Positions 4,996-6,211 of a stretch of 6,211 bases of DNA are shown here, piece after piece. Under the pieces are notes generated by a model. It did not search any database. It worked only from the letters and a program-made list of their open reading frames with translations, and had not been told where the DNA came from. Origin of the DNA: an uncultured Eubacteriales bacterium (GTDB lineage Bacteria; Bacillota_A; Clostridia; Oscillospirales; Oscillospiraceae); NCBI GenBank assembly GCA_949742895.1, contig CATJRT010000240.1:1-6211 (forward strand), given 5' to 3'. A program made the position numbers and the translations under genes. How positions within the stretch are numbered: the first letter of the stretch is position 1; each line of letters opens with the position of its first letter.

Positions 4996-6211
4996 TCAGC
5001 GATGGAACAACGCGCCCTTAAAGCCGCCCAGCCGCCGCCAGGACTGGCCCAAAACAGACAGCAGGGAACGTTTGCCCCGGGGCTGAACAGCGGTCTCGGA
5101 GGCGCTGTCCGGCACGGCAGGATACAGGCTGCGCAGGCGTGAAATACAGGTCATGCAGGCAGGAATCAGGAACAGGTCCGCACACACCCACGCGGCAGGG
5201 GAGGCAAAGCATGCGGCGGTGAAGCCGAATGTGGGGACCATAAAGAAGCCCACCACGGTCCTGGCCGCCATTTCCAACACGCCTGCCAGGATGGCAAAGG
5301 TGCTGAAGCCCATGCCCTGGATGGAAAAGCGCAGAATGTTCACCAGGGACAGGGGGAAGAAAAACGCAGACAGAGTGATGATATACTGGGTGGCCAGGGA
5401 GACCAGCCGGGTTAGCTCGGGTTCCACAGGGTTCAGGAACAGCATGACGCCCTGTGGGGCCAAAAACAGCATAGCGAGGAACGCCGCCGCAGAGTAAATC
5501 AGGCCCAGCAAGGAGCAGGCGCGGACGCCCTGGCCCAGCCGGTCCAGCTTTTGTGCGCCTACGTTTTGACCGCAGTAGGTGGCCATGGCCGCGCCCATGG
5601 CGTCATAAGGACAGGCGATGAGCTGGTACAGCTTGCTGCCCGCCGTCACCGAGGCCACATAAACGCTGCCCAGGGAATTGACGGCCCGCTGGAGCACGAT
5701 GGAGCCGATGGCCGTGATGGAGTATTGCAGGCCCATGGGGATGCCAGCGGCACACAGTACCCGGCAGGCACGGGCGTTTGGCTGCCATTCCTCGCGGGTC
5801 ACCCGGAGAATGGGGAATTTGCGAATCATATAGAGCAGGCAGGCCAGCCCAGACGCCGCCTGGGAGACCACGGTGGCGATGGCCGCGCCCATCACCCCGG
5901 CGTCAAAATACAGGATAAGAACCAGGTCCAACACGACGTTCAGCCCGGAGGACAGCGCCAGGAAGTACACTGGGGTCTTGCTATCGCCAAGGGAACGGAT
6001 GATGCCCGCCAGCAGATTGTAGAGGAAGGTGGCGGGTATGCCCATGAAGATTATGAAGATATAGCGGTAGGAGTGCCAATAGATGTCTGCAGGGGTGTCC
6101 ATGGCGGTGAGGATCACCGGGCACAGCAGGCCCGTGGCCACAGTGAGGACCAGGGCGAACAGGCCGGAGAGATAGGCGGCGTTGGCCACGTACCGGCGCA
6201 TGGTGGGGAAG
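4996..6211 (-). CDS. MATE family efflux transporter (5' end outside window)
   Basis: This is a multi-helix antiporter of the NorM/DinF-like MATE superfamily, predicted to export drugs or metabolites in exchange for sodium or protons. About 404 residues are visible, reading leftward to a TGA at 4996-4998. The visible part begins F-P-T-M-R-R-Y-V-A-N at the right edge. The Met at 6201 is internal: the MRRYVANAAYLS segment normally lies about 60-90 residues into these proteins, and the frame stays open to the window edge. Counting from that Met, clear family marks are IPATFLYNLLAGIIRSLGD (55-73), the KTPVYF helix, GAAIATVVSQ (105-114) and ATYCGQNVGAQKLDR (207-221), the second-half GQN-x-GA loop. 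At least nine or ten hydrophobic helices can be traced. The C-terminal tail (about 357-401) is hydrophilic and basic, probably cytoplasmic. It converges on the chemoreceptor gene and is only distantly like the MATE fragment at the left edge. Confidence 0.93.
   Translation of the reverse strand, partial: FPTMRRYVANAAYLSGLFALVLTVATGLLCPVILTAMDTPADIYWHSYRYIFIIFMGIPATFLYNLLAGIIRSLGDSKTPVYFLALSSGLNVVLDLVLILYFDAGVMGAAIATVVSQAASGLACLLYMIRKFPILRVTREEWQPNARACRVLCAAGIPMGLQYSITAIGSIVLQRAVNSLGSVYVASVTAGSKLYQLIACPYDAMGAAMATYCGQNVGAQKLDRLGQGVRACSLLGLIYSAAAFLAMLFLAPQGVMLFLNPVEPELTRLVSLATQYIITLSAFFFPLSLVNILRFSIQGMGFSTFAILAGVLEMAARTVVGFFMVPTFGFTAACFASPAAWVCADLFLIPACMTCISRLRSLYPAVPDSASETAVQPRGKRSLLSVLGQSWRRLGGFKGALFHR

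Noticed and set aside
6199..6201. ATG as the start of the minus-strand MATE gene
   Set aside because: The MRRYVANAAYLS segment is internal in MATE proteins, the frame remains open to the window edge, and no ribosome binding site is upstream.

Overview
This window is a GC-rich segment of a Firmicutes (Clostridia) chromosome. The best guess is a gut Oscillospiraceae-type organism (Flavonifractor, Oscillibacter or Lawsonibacter-like). That rests on strong AAAGGAGG-type ribosome binding sites, a DUF4250 protein, a class B sortase and a Clostridia-style chemoreceptor, together with GC-rich coding DNA and AT-rich promoters. The genus is an inference. No mobile element, CRISPR array, tRNA or rRNA is visible.

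Layout, left to right. (1) Bases 1-1800 hold a tight rightward gene run: the C-terminal two-thirds of a MATE efflux transporter, a 59-residue DUF4250 protein, a small cupin and a HIT-family nucleotide-binding protein, closed by a strong intrinsic terminator. At the first two junctions the Shine-Dalgarno sequence overlaps the upstream stop codon, so translation is probably coupled. (2) Bases 1799-2730 hold a class B sortase with its own promoter; the candidate -35 box lies in the tail of the preceding terminator. (3) Bases 2787-4650 hold a transmembrane chemoreceptor with its own promoter and a structured leader. Its extracytoplasmic domain carries the complete His/Cys signature of the CZB (chemoreceptor zinc-binding) family. 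(4) Bases 4608-4995 are a non-coding gap between convergent genes. It contains hairpins and a striking tandem array of DnaA-box-like 9-mers ending in a perfect TGTGGATAA. (5) Bases 4996-6211 hold a second MATE transporter on the minus strand, with its N-terminus outside the window.

The genes do not form one pathway. They look like ordinary accessory/housekeeping surface and transport functions: two drug/metabolite antiporters, one cell-wall transpeptidase with no substrate in view, and one orphan sensor without che or flagellar genes. The items most worth a second look are the DnaA-box array in a convergent intergenic region and the CZB-type sensor placed outside the membrane rather than in the cytoplasm.
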